This document shows, one piece after another, positions 1 to 9,432 of a stretch of 64,000 bases of DNA. Made by a program: the position numbers and the translations under genes. The notes under the pieces are model-generated. The model made no database searches and was not told the origin of the DNA. It saw only the letters and a list, made by a program, of their open reading frames with translations. Source of the stretch: Pyrinomonadaceae bacterium (GTDB lineage: Bacteria; Acidobacteriota; Blastocatellia; Pyrinomonadales; Pyrinomonadaceae); NCBI GenBank assembly GCA_019694355.1, contig JAIBCB010000004.1:124001-188000 (forward strand). Reading direction: 5' to 3'. Each line of letters begins with the position of its first letter. Position 1 is the first letter of the stretch.

Positions 1-2666
1 ACCTTGGTCGGATATGCATAGTTGTAGGTAGCCGCGAACTCGGTCGTAACTTCATTGCCTACGGCATTCCTTACCTTTACCGCATTTCCAAAGATGTCAT
101 AGTTCGTGTGCGTTTCGATCCACACGTTATTGTCGCTGTCCCAGACCCGCGTCGTCGTAGGATGTCCGCGATACCTGGTATCCGGGTCTTCCCAACAGGG
201 TGTTGTTGGGTTGCAGTTATAGCTCGTTGCGAGGTCGTATTTTTGGCTTAGATACGTAAAGGGATAGCTAGCGTGATGGGGTTCATTATCGTAAACGGTT
301 TGTACCTTCGCCAACACATTACCCGTGGCGGGATCGATCGAGCGCGTCTCGATCGGGAGCGCGTTGATGCCGCGAAGATGATAGTTTTGGTTTAGGTCGT
401 CATAAAGATAGTCGGTCTCTTCTTTGTTAGCGACCGTCGATGGACCAAAGTACGCGGCTATCTGGTCAAAAGTCCCGGTTTGAGCCAACGATACCGGAAT
501 AGTTCGGAAATGATGCGTCTTGACCGATATGACGTTGAGTTGAGCAAAGTAATCCGGTCCGGCAGGCGCTCCGGCCTGGCCCGGCACCGCGTACTCATTT
601 TCCTTCATTGTCGCAAGTGCCTGTCCATTCTCGATCGAGATAGTGATGGTTCGTTTGACACGTGGGTCCGACTTTCGGCCGTCAACTTCTTTTGCGAACC
701 AGTCGGTCAGCGTGCGAGAACGGATCGTGCCGCTCGCACCCTCCGAATAGACATTTTCGTCATACACCTTTCCTTGCAGTGGGTCCTGATAGCCGAAGTT
801 GTCCCCACTCCATGTCGCGATCAAGCGCCTTTCGGTTTTGATTCCATCTCCAGCGCCATTGGGATCATCGCCGGTCGGTGCGATAGTTGTGACGGTGTAA
901 GCGTTGGATTCTGGGTCAATGCCCGCAGAGTACCTCCAAACCTGTTCGGGAGTCGAGCCCTCAGAAGCATAAACGCGGCGCTCGATCACGCCTCGGTTCG
1001 TCTGTGCGTACGCCATCTCATCGGCACCATCGATGGGCGCGATGTACCCATAATCAAATTCTTCGATCTTGCCCGTAGGGTAGATGATCTTCGTGATCTC
1101 GCCGTAACGATTGTATTTGAATTCATAGAACTTGCCGTTCGGAAGCTTGATCTTCGAGAGGACGACGGGGTTGAAACGCGGAGAGTCAACCTCTGCATCG
1201 CCGTTCGCATCAAGCACGATGTTCCCATTCGCATCATAAACGCCCGCCGCTCCATTTACCGAAGCGAGTCCGAATAACGGGTCGTTCTCGGGAAAGAGAA
1301 CCTCATTGGGATGGGAGGGATCTGCGGTTGAGAGGTCGGTATATACATTGCCACGCGCCATGTACCGCCCGGCGTAGAAGAGCCTTTCAGTTTGATCTTC
1401 GAGAGCACCGTCCCCAACGCCGCATGTCCCTGTCGTATCTGTCTCACAGCCGACCGCCTTTAAGTTCTTCCACGTTACTTCATAATGCTGCTTCGCCGAT
1501 CCGATGCCGTCAAGATTCATTATTTCGGTTCCAGCGGAGTGCCGCTGCATGCTGGTATTAAGCGGCATGACATCGTGAACCTGTCGGCCAATGGTATCGG
1601 TAACAGTCGCAGTCGTTACATTCGATATTGCGTCGTTGGTAGTCGAATACGTGGTCACATTGCCATCCGCATCAACATATTTACTCGGAAGGTTTCCTGC
1701 AAGGTTGTTTGCAGGCGTCGCAGGAAAGATGTACTTGCCGCCATCCGACATATGGATCGTTGAGCCACTGGCGTCAACTTTTAGCCTTGTTCCCGAACTA
1801 TCGACTGAAAGATACTCTCCGTATCCATCACCCGTTTCAGGGCATCCGTTCTGGCTCCCACACTGTGTCGGTCCAGTGGTTGCACGAAATTCATGCTGCG
1901 AACCGTCAGGCAGGTAGGCAGTATATCGTCGCACGTAGTAGAGGGCGGGCGTGGGCGATCCTCCACCTCCACTACCACCTCCACCTCCACCGGGTGGCGG
2001 CTCGCCGCCACCCCCAGAACCTACCCACACCCAGTTGTCACATACAAAGTCCGTCCCAACATGGTTCCCATTTTCATATAGTTCCCGTTGCCAACCCGAC
2101 GTGCAGCAAAGGCCGAAGCTACAAGCATAAACATCGGCGAGGATAAAGTTATCGGTCGAAAGCCAACTGATCCACTCGTCCCAGTCCTGGCCGCGAGTAA
2201 TCCCATCGATGGGGGCGGTGTACGAGCTACCATCCTGATCGTAGATCTCGTACTTATACTCAAGTCTTGGAGGCGCTAGACTTGATGTCCAGCCACCTGC
2301 TGTATTCTCGCCGAATATCGGAGAAAGGTCAGTAATGTAAACTTTGTGAGAGTTGACCCATTGCCACCACGGTTCTCGGGGACTCATTCGCCAAACCTTC
2401 GAAGAATAAGAGTAGGAGATCGACGAGCCGTTGCCGGAACGTCCCGGATACGAAAAGATCGGTAGTTCAAGCTCCATCGCGAGTGTATTTGGATTCACGC
2501 GCGAGATGCTCTTGTTGTTTTGATCTGCCCTTCCGCTCGTTTCATGGCCACTTTGCGGCGAATCAGAACCAGGTGGCTGAGCATTCACCACCAGGGCGAA
2601 GGACAGGAAAAGTAGCGCGGCGATCAAGGTTTTTTCTACGGTGTGAGTGATATGTGAGTTCATCAT
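1..2666 (-). CDS. RHS/YD-repeat secreted protein, cut by the window edge
   Basis: This reading frame stays open from an ATG at 2666 (a second ATG follows directly) to the left edge, about 888 codons, so the C-terminus is missing. The N-terminus is a signal peptide: basic start, a hydrophobic stretch around residues 13-27 (LIAALLFLSFALVV), then NAQ. A Gly/Pro-rich linker lies near residue 215-235. From about residue 480 the sequence shows YD/RHS-like repeats, for example YEFKYNRYGEITKI and YDIFGNAVKVRNAVGNE. RHS proteins form large beta-cocoon shells, often with a variable C-terminal toxin, which cannot be seen here. It starts 44 bp after the stop of the FG-GAP gene on the same strand, so the two are probably cotranscribed. 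Function beyond a secreted RHS protein is not determined. Confidence 0.85.
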   Translation of the reverse strand, partial: MMNSHITHTVEKTLIAALLFLSFALVVNAQPPGSDSPQSGHETSGRADQNNKSISRVNPNTLAMELELPIFSYPGRSGNGSSISYSYSSKVWRMSPREPWWQWVNSHKVYITDLSPIFGENTAGGWTSSLAPPRLEYKYEIYDQDGSSYTAPIDGITRGQDWDEWISWLSTDNFILADVYACSFGLCCTSGWQRELYENGNHVGTDFVCDNWVWVGSGGGGEPPPGGGGGGSGGGGSPTPALYYVRRYTAYLPDGSQHEFRATTGPTQCGSQNGCPETGDGYGEYLSVDSSGTRLKVDASGSTIHMSDGGKYIFPATPANNLAGNLPSKYVDADGNVTTYSTTNDAISNVTTATVTDTIGRQVHDVMPLNTSMQRHSAGTEIMNLDGIGSAKQHYEVTWKNLKAVGCETDTTGTCGVGDGALEDQTERLFYAGRYMARGNVYTDLSTADPSHPNEVLFPENDPLFGLASVNGAAGVYDANGNIVLDANGDAEVDSPRFNPVVLSKIKLPNGKFYEFKYNRYGEITKIIYPTGKIEEFDYGYIAPIDGADEMAYAQTNRGVIERRVYASEGSTPEQVWRYSAGIDPESNAYTVTTIAPTGDDPNGAGDGIKTERRLIATWSGDNFGYQDPLQGKVYDENVYSEGASGTIRSRTLTDWFAKEVDGRKSDPRVKRTITISIENGQALATMKENEYAVPGQAGAPAGPDYFAQLNVISVKTHHFRTIPVSLAQTGTFDQIAAYFGPSTVANKEETDYLYDDLNQNYHLRGINALPIETRSIDPATGNVLAKVQTVYDNEPHHASYPFTYLSQKYDLATSYNCNPTTPCWEDPDTRYRGHPTTTRVWDSDNNVWIETHTNYDIFGNAVKVRNAVGNEVTTEFAATYNYAYPTK

Positions 2667-2710
2667 TTGGCTCCAATCGAAACGGACAGCAAATCCAGGT
2701 TTGCGAAAAA

Positions 2711-3853
2711 CTACCTTCTCCAGTTTGCGGGGACGGGGATATCGCCTGACGTGCCCCATTGGACGGTGCGGGTAGTGGCGTTCGCGGACTGGCGTATGTA
2801 CCAGGTGCCGTTTGCGTCACGCCAGACGGCAATGTCGCAGATGCCGTCGCCGTCATAATCGTTCTGAACAGGCGTGTCGCCTGCCTGATCGCCCGAAGGC
2901 GTGTTCGCGGCGACAGATGAGAGTGAACCGTTTGCGATGAGCCACGAAGAGCCGTTGCGAATTGCGTAGTTCGCCTTGCCGTCTCCGTCGTAGTCGCCCG
3001 AAACCGGAACGTCTCCCGAAGCGTATGTGTAGCCCGCGAGTGCCATATTCATCGACTGCGTTGAATTGTCGGAACTTCGCGCTGTGTAGAAGGTTGTGTT
3101 GCTGAGACGCCAAACGGTCGGGTCGGCCTTTCCGTCCCCGTCGAAGTCTGCCGGTGCGGGTTTGTCACCTGACGTGCCGAACACCTGATAGACGACCTGC
3201 GAGTTCGAGCTTTTTGAGATGTACCACGTGTTGTTCGATTCACGATAAACGGCCCAATCCGTCCTGCCGTCCCCATCGTAGTCAGCGGGAACAGGCTTGT
3301 CGGAGTCCAATCCAAAACTGCCGCCACTCGAAGCACCGCTGCTCGAATTGATCACGTACCAATCAAGGGTGTGCGTCGTCCCGTTCGCCCTTGCAACAGC
3401 GAAGTCTGTTTTGCCGTCTCCGTCATAATCACCCGCGATCGGAATATCACCGTTCATTCCCCAACCTTGGACGACTTGCGGCGAACCGTTACCGGCCATG
3501 ATCCACCATTGACCGGACGAAGGCCGCCAGACAGCGAGATCTGCCGGTGGAACCGCGTTGGCGTTGGCGTCCTCGACCGCCAAGAGCCGCGAACCGGCGT
3601 AAATGTACTCTTTTGCGAGTTGCGGCGTCGGCGTCGGCAGAGGAGCGGCAAACGGGTTCCAGGTACTGCCTGCATTCTTTGGCAGTTCCTTTCCGAACCA
3701 GCCGAACTTCTTGCCCGTCAGGCCGTCCGTGTGAGGCAAGAGTCCGTTGCTGCCCATAGCACCGAGCGTGACCAGCACGACCACGGCCATGATGGATCCG
3801 CCGACGAGAATGCGTTTCCGCAAACCTTGTTCAGGTGGAAATGAAGTAGACAT
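2711..3853 (-). CDS. FG-GAP/VCBS-repeat protein with N-terminal membrane anchor
   Basis: This 380-residue protein has a basic N-terminus and one hydrophobic segment (about residues 14-32, ILVGGSIMAVVVLVTLGAMG), then a Pro/Thr linker (PTPTP). About five FG-GAP-like repeats follow, each holding a calcium-loop type core such as DYDGDGKTDFAV, DYDGDGRTDWAV and DFDGDGKADPTV. Such repeats build integrin-like beta-propellers that bind calcium and act outside the cytoplasm. The C-terminus ends on a partial repeat (GTSGDIPVPANWRR), which may close the propeller. The gene directly precedes the RHS gene by 44 bp, suggesting a surface or secreted pair. The partner or ligand is unknown. Confidence 0.85.
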   Translation of the reverse strand: MSTSFPPEQGLRKRILVGGSIMAVVVLVTLGAMGSNGLLPHTDGLTGKKFGWFGKELPKNAGSTWNPFAAPLPTPTPQLAKEYIYAGSRLLAVEDANANAVPPADLAVWRPSSGQWWIMAGNGSPQVVQGWGMNGDIPIAGDYDGDGKTDFAVARANGTTHTLDWYVINSSSGASSGGSFGLDSDKPVPADYDGDGRTDWAVYRESNNTWYISKSSNSQVVYQVFGTSGDKPAPADFDGDGKADPTVWRLSNTTFYTARSSDNSTQSMNMALAGYTYASGDVPVSGDYDGDGKANYAIRNGSSWLIANGSLSSVAANTPSGDQAGDTPVQNDYDGDGICDIAVWRDANGTWYIRQSANATTRTVQWGTSGDIPVPANWRR

Positions 3854-4642
3854 ACATTAAGTCCCCGCGAGAAATTACACAAGACGCTTTTCGTCAGAGT
3901 GTTCGAGTTGATCTAAAAACCAAACAGGGTAAGCCTTGATATGCTGAGGTGCCCTTGTCCCTGTTGTTTCTACGACTGCCCAAGCCAGTCAAATGACGTA
4001 TGAGTTGGTAAGACGGTATACCCAATAGCGCCCAAGTGTCAACTGCGCATTTCGCAGAGATGTTGAAGGCTGTCGTACAAGTCTCCAAAATAAGTGCGCT
4101 TACGGGAACAACGCTCGGCTTTTATTGTTGTAGCCCGTCTTCACTATCCCTGTCGATGACGGCTCTGCTAGAGCGGTAATTCCTTAGAACGACCCGAGAT
4201 TTCTCTGTACTATCCCTGTCGATTCCGTGTTGGGGTACGTGTTGGTTTCGTGTGAATTTCGTGTGAATTTCGTGTGAATTTCGTATTGAGTCTCCGGTAG
4301 CTCTTCAAAATCAATTTTGTGTCGGTTCTGTATCGCATTTTGAGTTAGCCTACCTTGTCGAATACATCGAGCAGTTGGCGGTATGGAACCTATGCGAGGC
4401 TCATTCTCGCGAATACGAAACCCTATCATTTCTTTGAAAGCTAACCGTGTAAGATTGTCGAGATACGCCTTCCTCCGTAGGGGTGGTGAAAACCTTCCTT
4501 GGACAAGAAAACGCTATCTTTTTCGTACGCTATGTGACCCACAGAGCGCGGGCGAGAGTCGCCAAAGTTTCTAAAGGGCTTTTATTTGGGCGTTTTCGTT
4601 CTATGGGGGTTGGCTTAAAATGTGCCTTCAGGCCGTGTGTAT
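3854..4642. other. Gene-free stretch with short repeats
   Basis: I see no convincing gene in these roughly 790 bases between the FG-GAP gene and the tRNA. It is less GC-rich than the flanking genes. It holds three tandem 11-bp units (4250-4282) and a 14-bp direct repeat (CTATCCCTGTCGAT, near 4145 and 4210). The region must contain the promoter of the minus-strand FG-GAP/RHS pair, but I cannot place it with confidence. Confidence 0.6.
4250..4282. repeat. Three tandem 11-bp units
   Basis: The unit GTGTGAATTTC occurs three times head to tail with no mismatch. A related flank (GTGTTGGTTTC) lies just before it. It looks like a simple slippage-prone repeat in a gene-free stretch. No protein is encoded across it. 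Confidence 0.85.
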
Positions 4643-4717
<75 letters not shown>

Positions 4718-4730
4718 ACGTGCGAAGTCG

Positions 4731-5210
4731 TTAGAGGGACGGGTCGTCGGCTTTGGCCGAGCGGTTCTCGTCGGTGCGTTTTATTGTACTCAAAGCTGAG
4801 TCTGTGTAGTAGTGGATGCTGCCGGTCGCACGGACGCCTTCAGCGACCTGCGGATCGGCGGTCACGCTAAAGAACGCGGGTTTTGCACCCGATGGCTGTT
4901 CGATCGTGAGCTTGTAAACGTAACCGTTCACGGTCGGCGTTTCGCCTTTGAAGCCTTCATCGAGCAGGCCTTTGGCCACGAGATCGTCGAATGTCGCGAA
5001 CTTGCCTTTGTTCCCGGCGGCGTACTGTGCCTGATAGACCTTGAGGCGATCGAGCGTCTGTGCGGCGGCGGTCTCGTTGCCGGAACGGATCATCGCGCTC
5101 CAGCCGATGCCGCCGACCGCGATGAGAAGTGCGATGATCGCGATAACGATCATCAGCTCGATAAGGTTGAATCCGCGTTCATCACGCAAGGCACGGCGAA
5201 TTGATCTCAT
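4731..5210 (-). CDS. Type IV prepilin-like protein
   Basis: The protein of 159 residues begins with a class III (prepilin) signal: a short basic leader MRSIRRALRDERG, then the cleavage and methylation site G-FNLIE, then the hydrophobic helix (about residues 17-37, LMIVIAIIALLIAVGGIG). This is the hallmark of type IV pilins and type II secretion pseudopilins processed by PilD. The C-terminal part is a small globular domain with no further recognised motif. The frame stays open far upstream to 5927, but that extension only shadows the MoxR gene on the other strand, so I place the start at the leader methionine. It stands alone, with tRNA-Val downstream and moxR divergent. Confidence 0.88.
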   Translation of the reverse strand: MRSIRRALRDERGFNLIELMIVIAIIALLIAVGGIGWSAMIRSGNETAAAQTLDRLKVYQAQYAAGNKGKFATFDDLVAKGLLDEGFKGETPTVNGYVYKLTIEQPSGAKPAFFSVTADPQVAEGVRATGSIHYYTDSALSTIKRTDENRSAKADDPSL

Positions 5211-5390
5211 AGGCAAAAAAACGTTGCTTTTCTCGATTCCCTGCACGTCCGGACAGGGCCGTTTGTTCCAGATTCTAGACGGTTTGCCGTTATTTTCAAA
5301 GCCCGGCGTCTTCGGCCCGCAAACAATACCGGCAACTTTTTGATGCAGTTGAGCGTCTCTTTCAGCTAAAATAGTTTTTGAAGCCGCATC

Positions 5391-6413
5391 TTGAGGCTTC
5401 GTTTCGAGATCAACCAGATGAGAGATTGGATCGCTTCCAGATCGCCAAAACCGTTCGCGGTCGTTGCCGACAATTCGGGCAGCCAAAAGCTCGCTGAAGT
5501 GTGCGATGCGGTCGGCAGCGTCATACGCGGCAAGCCGGAGAGCATACGCCAGGCCCTCGTCGCGATCATTGCGGGCGGCCATCTGCTGATCGAAGATGTT
5601 CCGGGCATCGGCAAGACGACGCTCGCCAATGCATTTGCCCGTGCGTTCGATCTCGTCTTCCAGCGGATTCAGTTCACATCGGACCTTTTGCCGTCGGATG
5701 TAACGGGCCTTTCCGTTTTCAATCAGAAGACCGGCGAGTTCGAATGGAAGCCCGGCCCGATCTTCGCGAATCTCGTGCTTGCGGACGAGATCAACCGTGC
5801 GACGCCAAAGACGCAGTCCGCACTCCTTGAAGCGATGGCCGAGATGCAAGTTACGGCCGAAGGCGAAACGCGGCCGCTGCCGGATCCGTTCATCGTGATC
5901 GCGACGCAAAACCCTTCTGAGCATCACGGCACATTTCCGCTGCCGGAATCTCAGCTCGACCGTTTCCTCCTGCGGTTGAATTTAGGTTATCCAACTCAGG
6001 ATGAAGAGCGCGAGATCCTTTTTGACCGTCAGGAACACGACCCGCTCGACCGTGTCGCGGCAGTGCTTAGTTCACAGGAATTGCTTGAGATCCAGAACAG
6101 TGTCGGGCACGTTCGTGTTGACGAAGTGCTGGCGGATTATCTGCTCAAGATCGTCGATGCGACGCGAAGGCACGAATCGCTCGAGCTCGGCGTCAGCCCT
6201 CGCGGTTCGCTCGCTCTTTTCCGTGCCGCTCAGGCGAATGCCATTATCGAAGGCCGCAGCTTCTGCATCCCGGACGATATAAAGCACCTTGTAGTTCCCT
6301 GTTTCGCTCACCGCATACTTGTCGGCACGCGCATCTCTGCCGGGACCGCACGCATTCGCGAGGCCGAACGCATTCTCCGATCGATCATCGATTCGATCGA
6401 AGTCCCGATCTAG
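5391..6413 (+). CDS. MoxR-family AAA+ ATPase
   Basis: The 340-residue protein has the MoxR arrangement: Walker A around residues 64-73 (EDVPGIGKTT), Walker B near residue 130 (LVLADEINRATPKTQSALLEAM), sensor 1 (VIATQNPSEHHGTFPLPESQ) and a C-terminal lid with SPRGSLALFRAAQA. MoxR ATPases act as chaperones, usually with DUF58 or VWA-domain partners. The next gene, 89 bp downstream, is a DUF58 protein, matching the common pair. The frame opens with TTG at 5391; an in-frame ATG at 5418 is an equally good start and gives 331 residues. Confidence 0.93.
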   Translation: MRLRFEINQMRDWIASRSPKPFAVVADNSGSQKLAEVCDAVGSVIRGKPESIRQALVAIIAGGHLLIEDVPGIGKTTLANAFARAFDLVFQRIQFTSDLLPSDVTGLSVFNQKTGEFEWKPGPIFANLVLADEINRATPKTQSALLEAMAEMQVTAEGETRPLPDPFIVIATQNPSEHHGTFPLPESQLDRFLLRLNLGYPTQDEEREILFDRQEHDPLDRVAAVLSSQELLEIQNSVGHVRVDEVLADYLLKIVDATRRHESLELGVSPRGSLALFRAAQANAIIEGRSFCIPDDIKHLVVPCFAHRILVGTRISAGTARIREAERILRSIIDSIEVPI

Positions 6414-6502
6414 CACACAGTAGGCTTAGACGCTCCGGATCATTTCGGCAACTCAGGGGAAGTTAGAATGGATCTTAAGACTTTCTGATCCAAGGTTTTC
6501 GT

Positions 6503-7906
6503 ATGGACGTCCGACTATTGCTAAAGCTCGTTTCGAAGCAGGATCTTCGAAATTTTGCGGTCGGAACGTTTGTCGTCCTTGGCGGCCTCGCCCTGGCAGC
6601 CCTGACGCTTTACGCTCACGAGGCGAGCAGGTCGCGGCTCGCAGCGGTCGCAGCGGGCCTTTCGCTCGTTTTTATCCTGCTGATCCTGTTGTTTGTCATC
6701 CCGCCGCTTGCAAAAAAGGCAAGCCGCGAAGCCTCTCAACTGAACTTGCCGTTCGAGTTCACCCTCGGCGGGAGCGTGATGGCGGTTCTCATCATTGTCG
6801 TTGGGTTTTCGGCGTGGAACACAGGCAATAACCTGCTTTTTATTGTCCTTTCGGTGATGCTTGCGGCGTTGACGGTCGGGTTCATTGCCGGGTGGCTCAC
6901 CTTGCGAAAGCTCGATATTAGGCTGCGCTTCCCCGAAACGATCTACGCTGCTGAGCCATTCCCGATCACGCTTGAGATCTCAAACCGAAAGTGGATCGTT
7001 CCGGCATTCTCGGTCGTCGCGGAAGTTCGGGGCAAAGAACGTGAAAAGATCGCGGACGCGGAGGAAGTTAGCGAAGCGTTTCCCGCATTCATCTCAAAAA
7101 GATTGCTCGCAGCACCGCATACGAACCTTACGCTCGACCATTTCGCGTACATTCCGGCACGAGACTCGATCGAACGGCGAGTTTCGCATAAATTCGCGGC
7201 CCGCGGACGCTTCAAGATCACTGACTTCGAGCTTTCGACCGGCTTTCCGTTCGGCTTTTTTCGTCATCGACGACGTTTGGCGGCCAACGAGGCCGACATT
7301 TTGATCTTTCCGCGACGGACGGTCCGACGCCAAGAGGACGAGATCCTCTCGACGCTGGGCAGCCGCGAAGCCTTGAAAACACGAGGCTCCGGCGACGATC
7401 TGCTCTTTCTGCGAAATTACGAAGCCGCGGACGACATCCGCCGCATCGATTGGAAAGCGACGGCCCGGACGCAGCGGATAATGGTCCGTGAATTTGCCGC
7501 CGAAACCGACGCAAGGGTGCGGATATTGATCGGCGGATTCCTGCCGGCGGCGGACGTGCCTTCCTTGCGCGAACGCATCGAGGGAAAGACCGCTTTGCAC
7601 CCGGAATTTGAGGCTGCAATAAGCTTTGCCGCAGCATTGCTCTCGGACCTTGAGTCTGCCGGCGTGGAATTCTCCGTCGCGGTCGGCAACGAAGATCTTG
7701 TTCTCGGCGGTTCGAAAGCCCACCTTTTTTCCTGCCTTTCTGCCCTGGCCTTGGCCGAAACCCCGAAATCGATAGAACCCGGATGGCTCGAAAAGCGTAT
7801 GGCTGAAACAGGTCCGAATGACGTTGTCGTAGTCCTGACATCGGCCCGATCGGGAGCCGCTGCCGCATCTGCGACGCACTCCGGATTGAAAACTATTACG
7901 TTTTAG
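6503..7906 (+). CDS. DUF58-domain membrane protein
   Basis: This 467-residue protein has an N-terminal membrane region with hydrophobic segments at about residues 20-38, 46-66 and 88-130. A beta-rich middle follows, then the DUF58 signature LRNYEAADDIRRIDWKATAR near residue 310. DUF58 proteins have a VWA-like fold and usually work with MoxR ATPases, as the upstream gene suggests. The C-terminal third resembles the rest of the VWA-like domain. The exact cellular role of this pair is unknown. It ends about 50 bp before an ECF sigma factor gene on the same strand. Confidence 0.9.
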   Translation: MDVRLLLKLVSKQDLRNFAVGTFVVLGGLALAALTLYAHEASRSRLAAVAAGLSLVFILLILLFVIPPLAKKASREASQLNLPFEFTLGGSVMAVLIIVVGFSAWNTGNNLLFIVLSVMLAALTVGFIAGWLTLRKLDIRLRFPETIYAAEPFPITLEISNRKWIVPAFSVVAEVRGKEREKIADAEEVSEAFPAFISKRLLAAPHTNLTLDHFAYIPARDSIERRVSHKFAARGRFKITDFELSTGFPFGFFRHRRRLAANEADILIFPRRTVRRQEDEILSTLGSREALKTRGSGDDLLFLRNYEAADDIRRIDWKATARTQRIMVREFAAETDARVRILIGGFLPAADVPSLRERIEGKTALHPEFEAAISFAAALLSDLESAGVEFSVAVGNEDLVLGGSKAHLFSCLSALALAETPKSIEPGWLEKRMAETGPNDVVVVLTSARSGAAAASATHSGLKTITF

Positions 7907-7978
7907 CATCTAATTCTTGTCACAGAGTGGCTATTGGCGGTGTTTTAATACCGATGAGTGGCATTTTTAGATGCTGAA

Positions 7979-8542
7979 ATGAGCGAGAGTTACAACATCC
8001 TTGTGGACATAATGTCCGAGCAAACCGCGGCGTCGCGAGCGAATGAGAGAATTGGGTTCGAGGAGGCATTTGCGCTCCATCATCGAACCGTCTTTCGCGC
8101 AGCACGTTCGGTCGTCGCTGATGCCGCCATTGCCGAGGACGTAACGCAGGAGACGTTCATCAGGCTCTACAATAACCTTGATTCTCTCGACAATGATGAA
8201 ATGCTCAAGCCGTGGCTGATCCGCGTTGCAATAAATCTTGCCCGCAACACGGTTCGCGGTACAATGAGAGCAAACACACGGGAAGATAATTACGTCAAAG
8301 AATATGGCCTGTTAGAAAAGAGTTCCGTCGATATCGATTTCGAGGAAGATGCGGGCGTGAATGACATTTATCGGGCACTGGCACACGTAAAGGAGCCGCT
8401 CAGGAGTTGCCTCGTGCTGAAGCAGCAGGGCCTTTCTTACAAGGAGATCGCGGCAAGCCTTGACTTGAATGTTGCGAGTATTGGCACTTTTATAGCACGT
8501 GCGAGGCAGGAGTTTTCGAGGTATTATTCCGGGAAGGCATAA
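7979..8542 (+). CDS. ECF-type RNA polymerase sigma factor
   Basis: Sigma-70 region 2 is seen as FEEAFALHHRTVFRAARSVV followed by AEDVTQETFIRLY, and region 4 as KEPLRSCLVLKQQGLSYKEI with the HTH ending IGTFIARARQEFSRY. The product is an extracytoplasmic-function sigma factor that would redirect RNA polymerase. I start at the first ATG (187 residues). An in-frame GTG at 7958 and a later ATG at 8012 are alternatives; none has a strong Shine-Dalgarno sequence. The anti-sigma gene begins 7 bp after its stop and an adhesin-like gene follows, so this is a sigma / anti-sigma / output operon. Confidence 0.92.
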   Translation: MSESYNILVDIMSEQTAASRANERIGFEEAFALHHRTVFRAARSVVADAAIAEDVTQETFIRLYNNLDSLDNDEMLKPWLIRVAINLARNTVRGTMRANTREDNYVKEYGLLEKSSVDIDFEEDAGVNDIYRALAHVKEPLRSCLVLKQQGLSYKEIAASLDLNVASIGTFIARARQEFSRYYSGKA

Positions 8543-8549
8543 GCAAGTA

Positions 8550-9413
8550 ATGAATTGCATCGATATTGGAACAATACAAGCCTTTCTTGACGGCGAGCTC
8601 GATCTGGAGCGTTCGGCCGAGGTGTCCGACCATCTTGACACGTGCAACGCCTGTGCATTGATGCTTTCTGAGGCCGAGGCGGAAGAAGCGGTCGTTATGC
8701 CGGCCCTTGCGAGAGAATTTGACGCTCTCGTCCCGACGCAGCGGCTTTGGGCGAAGATAAACGATCACATAGAGACGGAAAAACGGGAGCGTCCGTGGTA
8801 CAAGAAGTTGGGCTCCGCCGCCGCAATGCTTCTTGCCAGGCCGTCATTCGCGGTCGCGACAGCGGCATTGCTATTCGTCGTCATCGGCACTGGCTTCTGG
8901 CTCACGAACAAGCCTGAGAGCACGGGCCTTGCCGCAATACCGACCGGCACGACGGCCAACAAGCCGGTGACGATGGCCGCAAAGACCGCCGACAGCCCGA
9001 ATACGCCCGTTCCGGCGGCGGATCAGAAAGCGGAAGAGTTCAACGATATTCAACCGTCCCGACAGGTAAGGCCGCGGGTGATGACAGCGGCTTATGTAGC
9101 AAGCGAACCTGTTCGAGCAACACATGCTTCGGTGAAGTTGGATCCTGCAGAACAGGATTATCAAAACACTATCGCCGGGCTTTCAAGATCGCTTCGGGGA
9201 CAGAAAGACGGAGTGATGGCCGTTTCCGAGCGCATAGCGTTTGAGCGTGATATGGCTCTCGTGAATAACGCGATAGACAAAATGCGGGAGCAGGTTCGAA
9301 AGAACCCGAACGATATGTCTGCTCGCCAGGTTCTATACGGCTCATATCAGAATAAGATCGATCTGCTAAACTCTGTCTCACAGAAGCAGGAGCTTGTCGC
9401 AAGTCTCAGATAG
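8550..9413 (+). CDS. Zinc-finger anti-sigma factor (membrane)
   Basis: The 287-residue protein starts MNCIDIGTIQAFLDGELD and carries the zf-HC2 zinc motif HLDTCNAC (H-x3-C-x2-C), typical of ECF anti-sigma factors. A single membrane helix lies near residues 105-122 (ATAALLFVVIGTGFWLT). The remainder, Pro/Thr-rich and then helical, would face the periplasm. The N-terminal domain should hold the sigma factor encoded 7 bp upstream. The same layout recurs at 58416-59135. Confidence 0.9.
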   Translation: MNCIDIGTIQAFLDGELDLERSAEVSDHLDTCNACALMLSEAEAEEAVVMPALAREFDALVPTQRLWAKINDHIETEKRERPWYKKLGSAAAMLLARPSFAVATAALLFVVIGTGFWLTNKPESTGLAAIPTGTTANKPVTMAAKTADSPNTPVPAADQKAEEFNDIQPSRQVRPRVMTAAYVASEPVRATHASVKLDPAEQDYQNTIAGLSRSLRGQKDGVMAVSERIAFERDMALVNNAIDKMREQVRKNPNDMSARQVLYGSYQNKIDLLNSVSQKQELVASLR

Positions 9414-9432
9414 AGCTTCCCGCCACGAATTG

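Noticed and set aside
986..1255. Met/Ser/Arg-rich minus-strand frame
   Set aside because: It is out of frame with the RHS gene on the same strand.
480..1277. 265-codon open frame on the plus strand
   Set aside because: It is antisense to the RHS coding frame, which shows real repeat motifs on the minus strand; the plus frame has no recognisable domain.
5211..5927. Long N-terminal extension of the prepilin frame
   Set aside because: The extension overlaps the MoxR gene on the other strand and has no family similarity; the prepilin leader starts at 5210.
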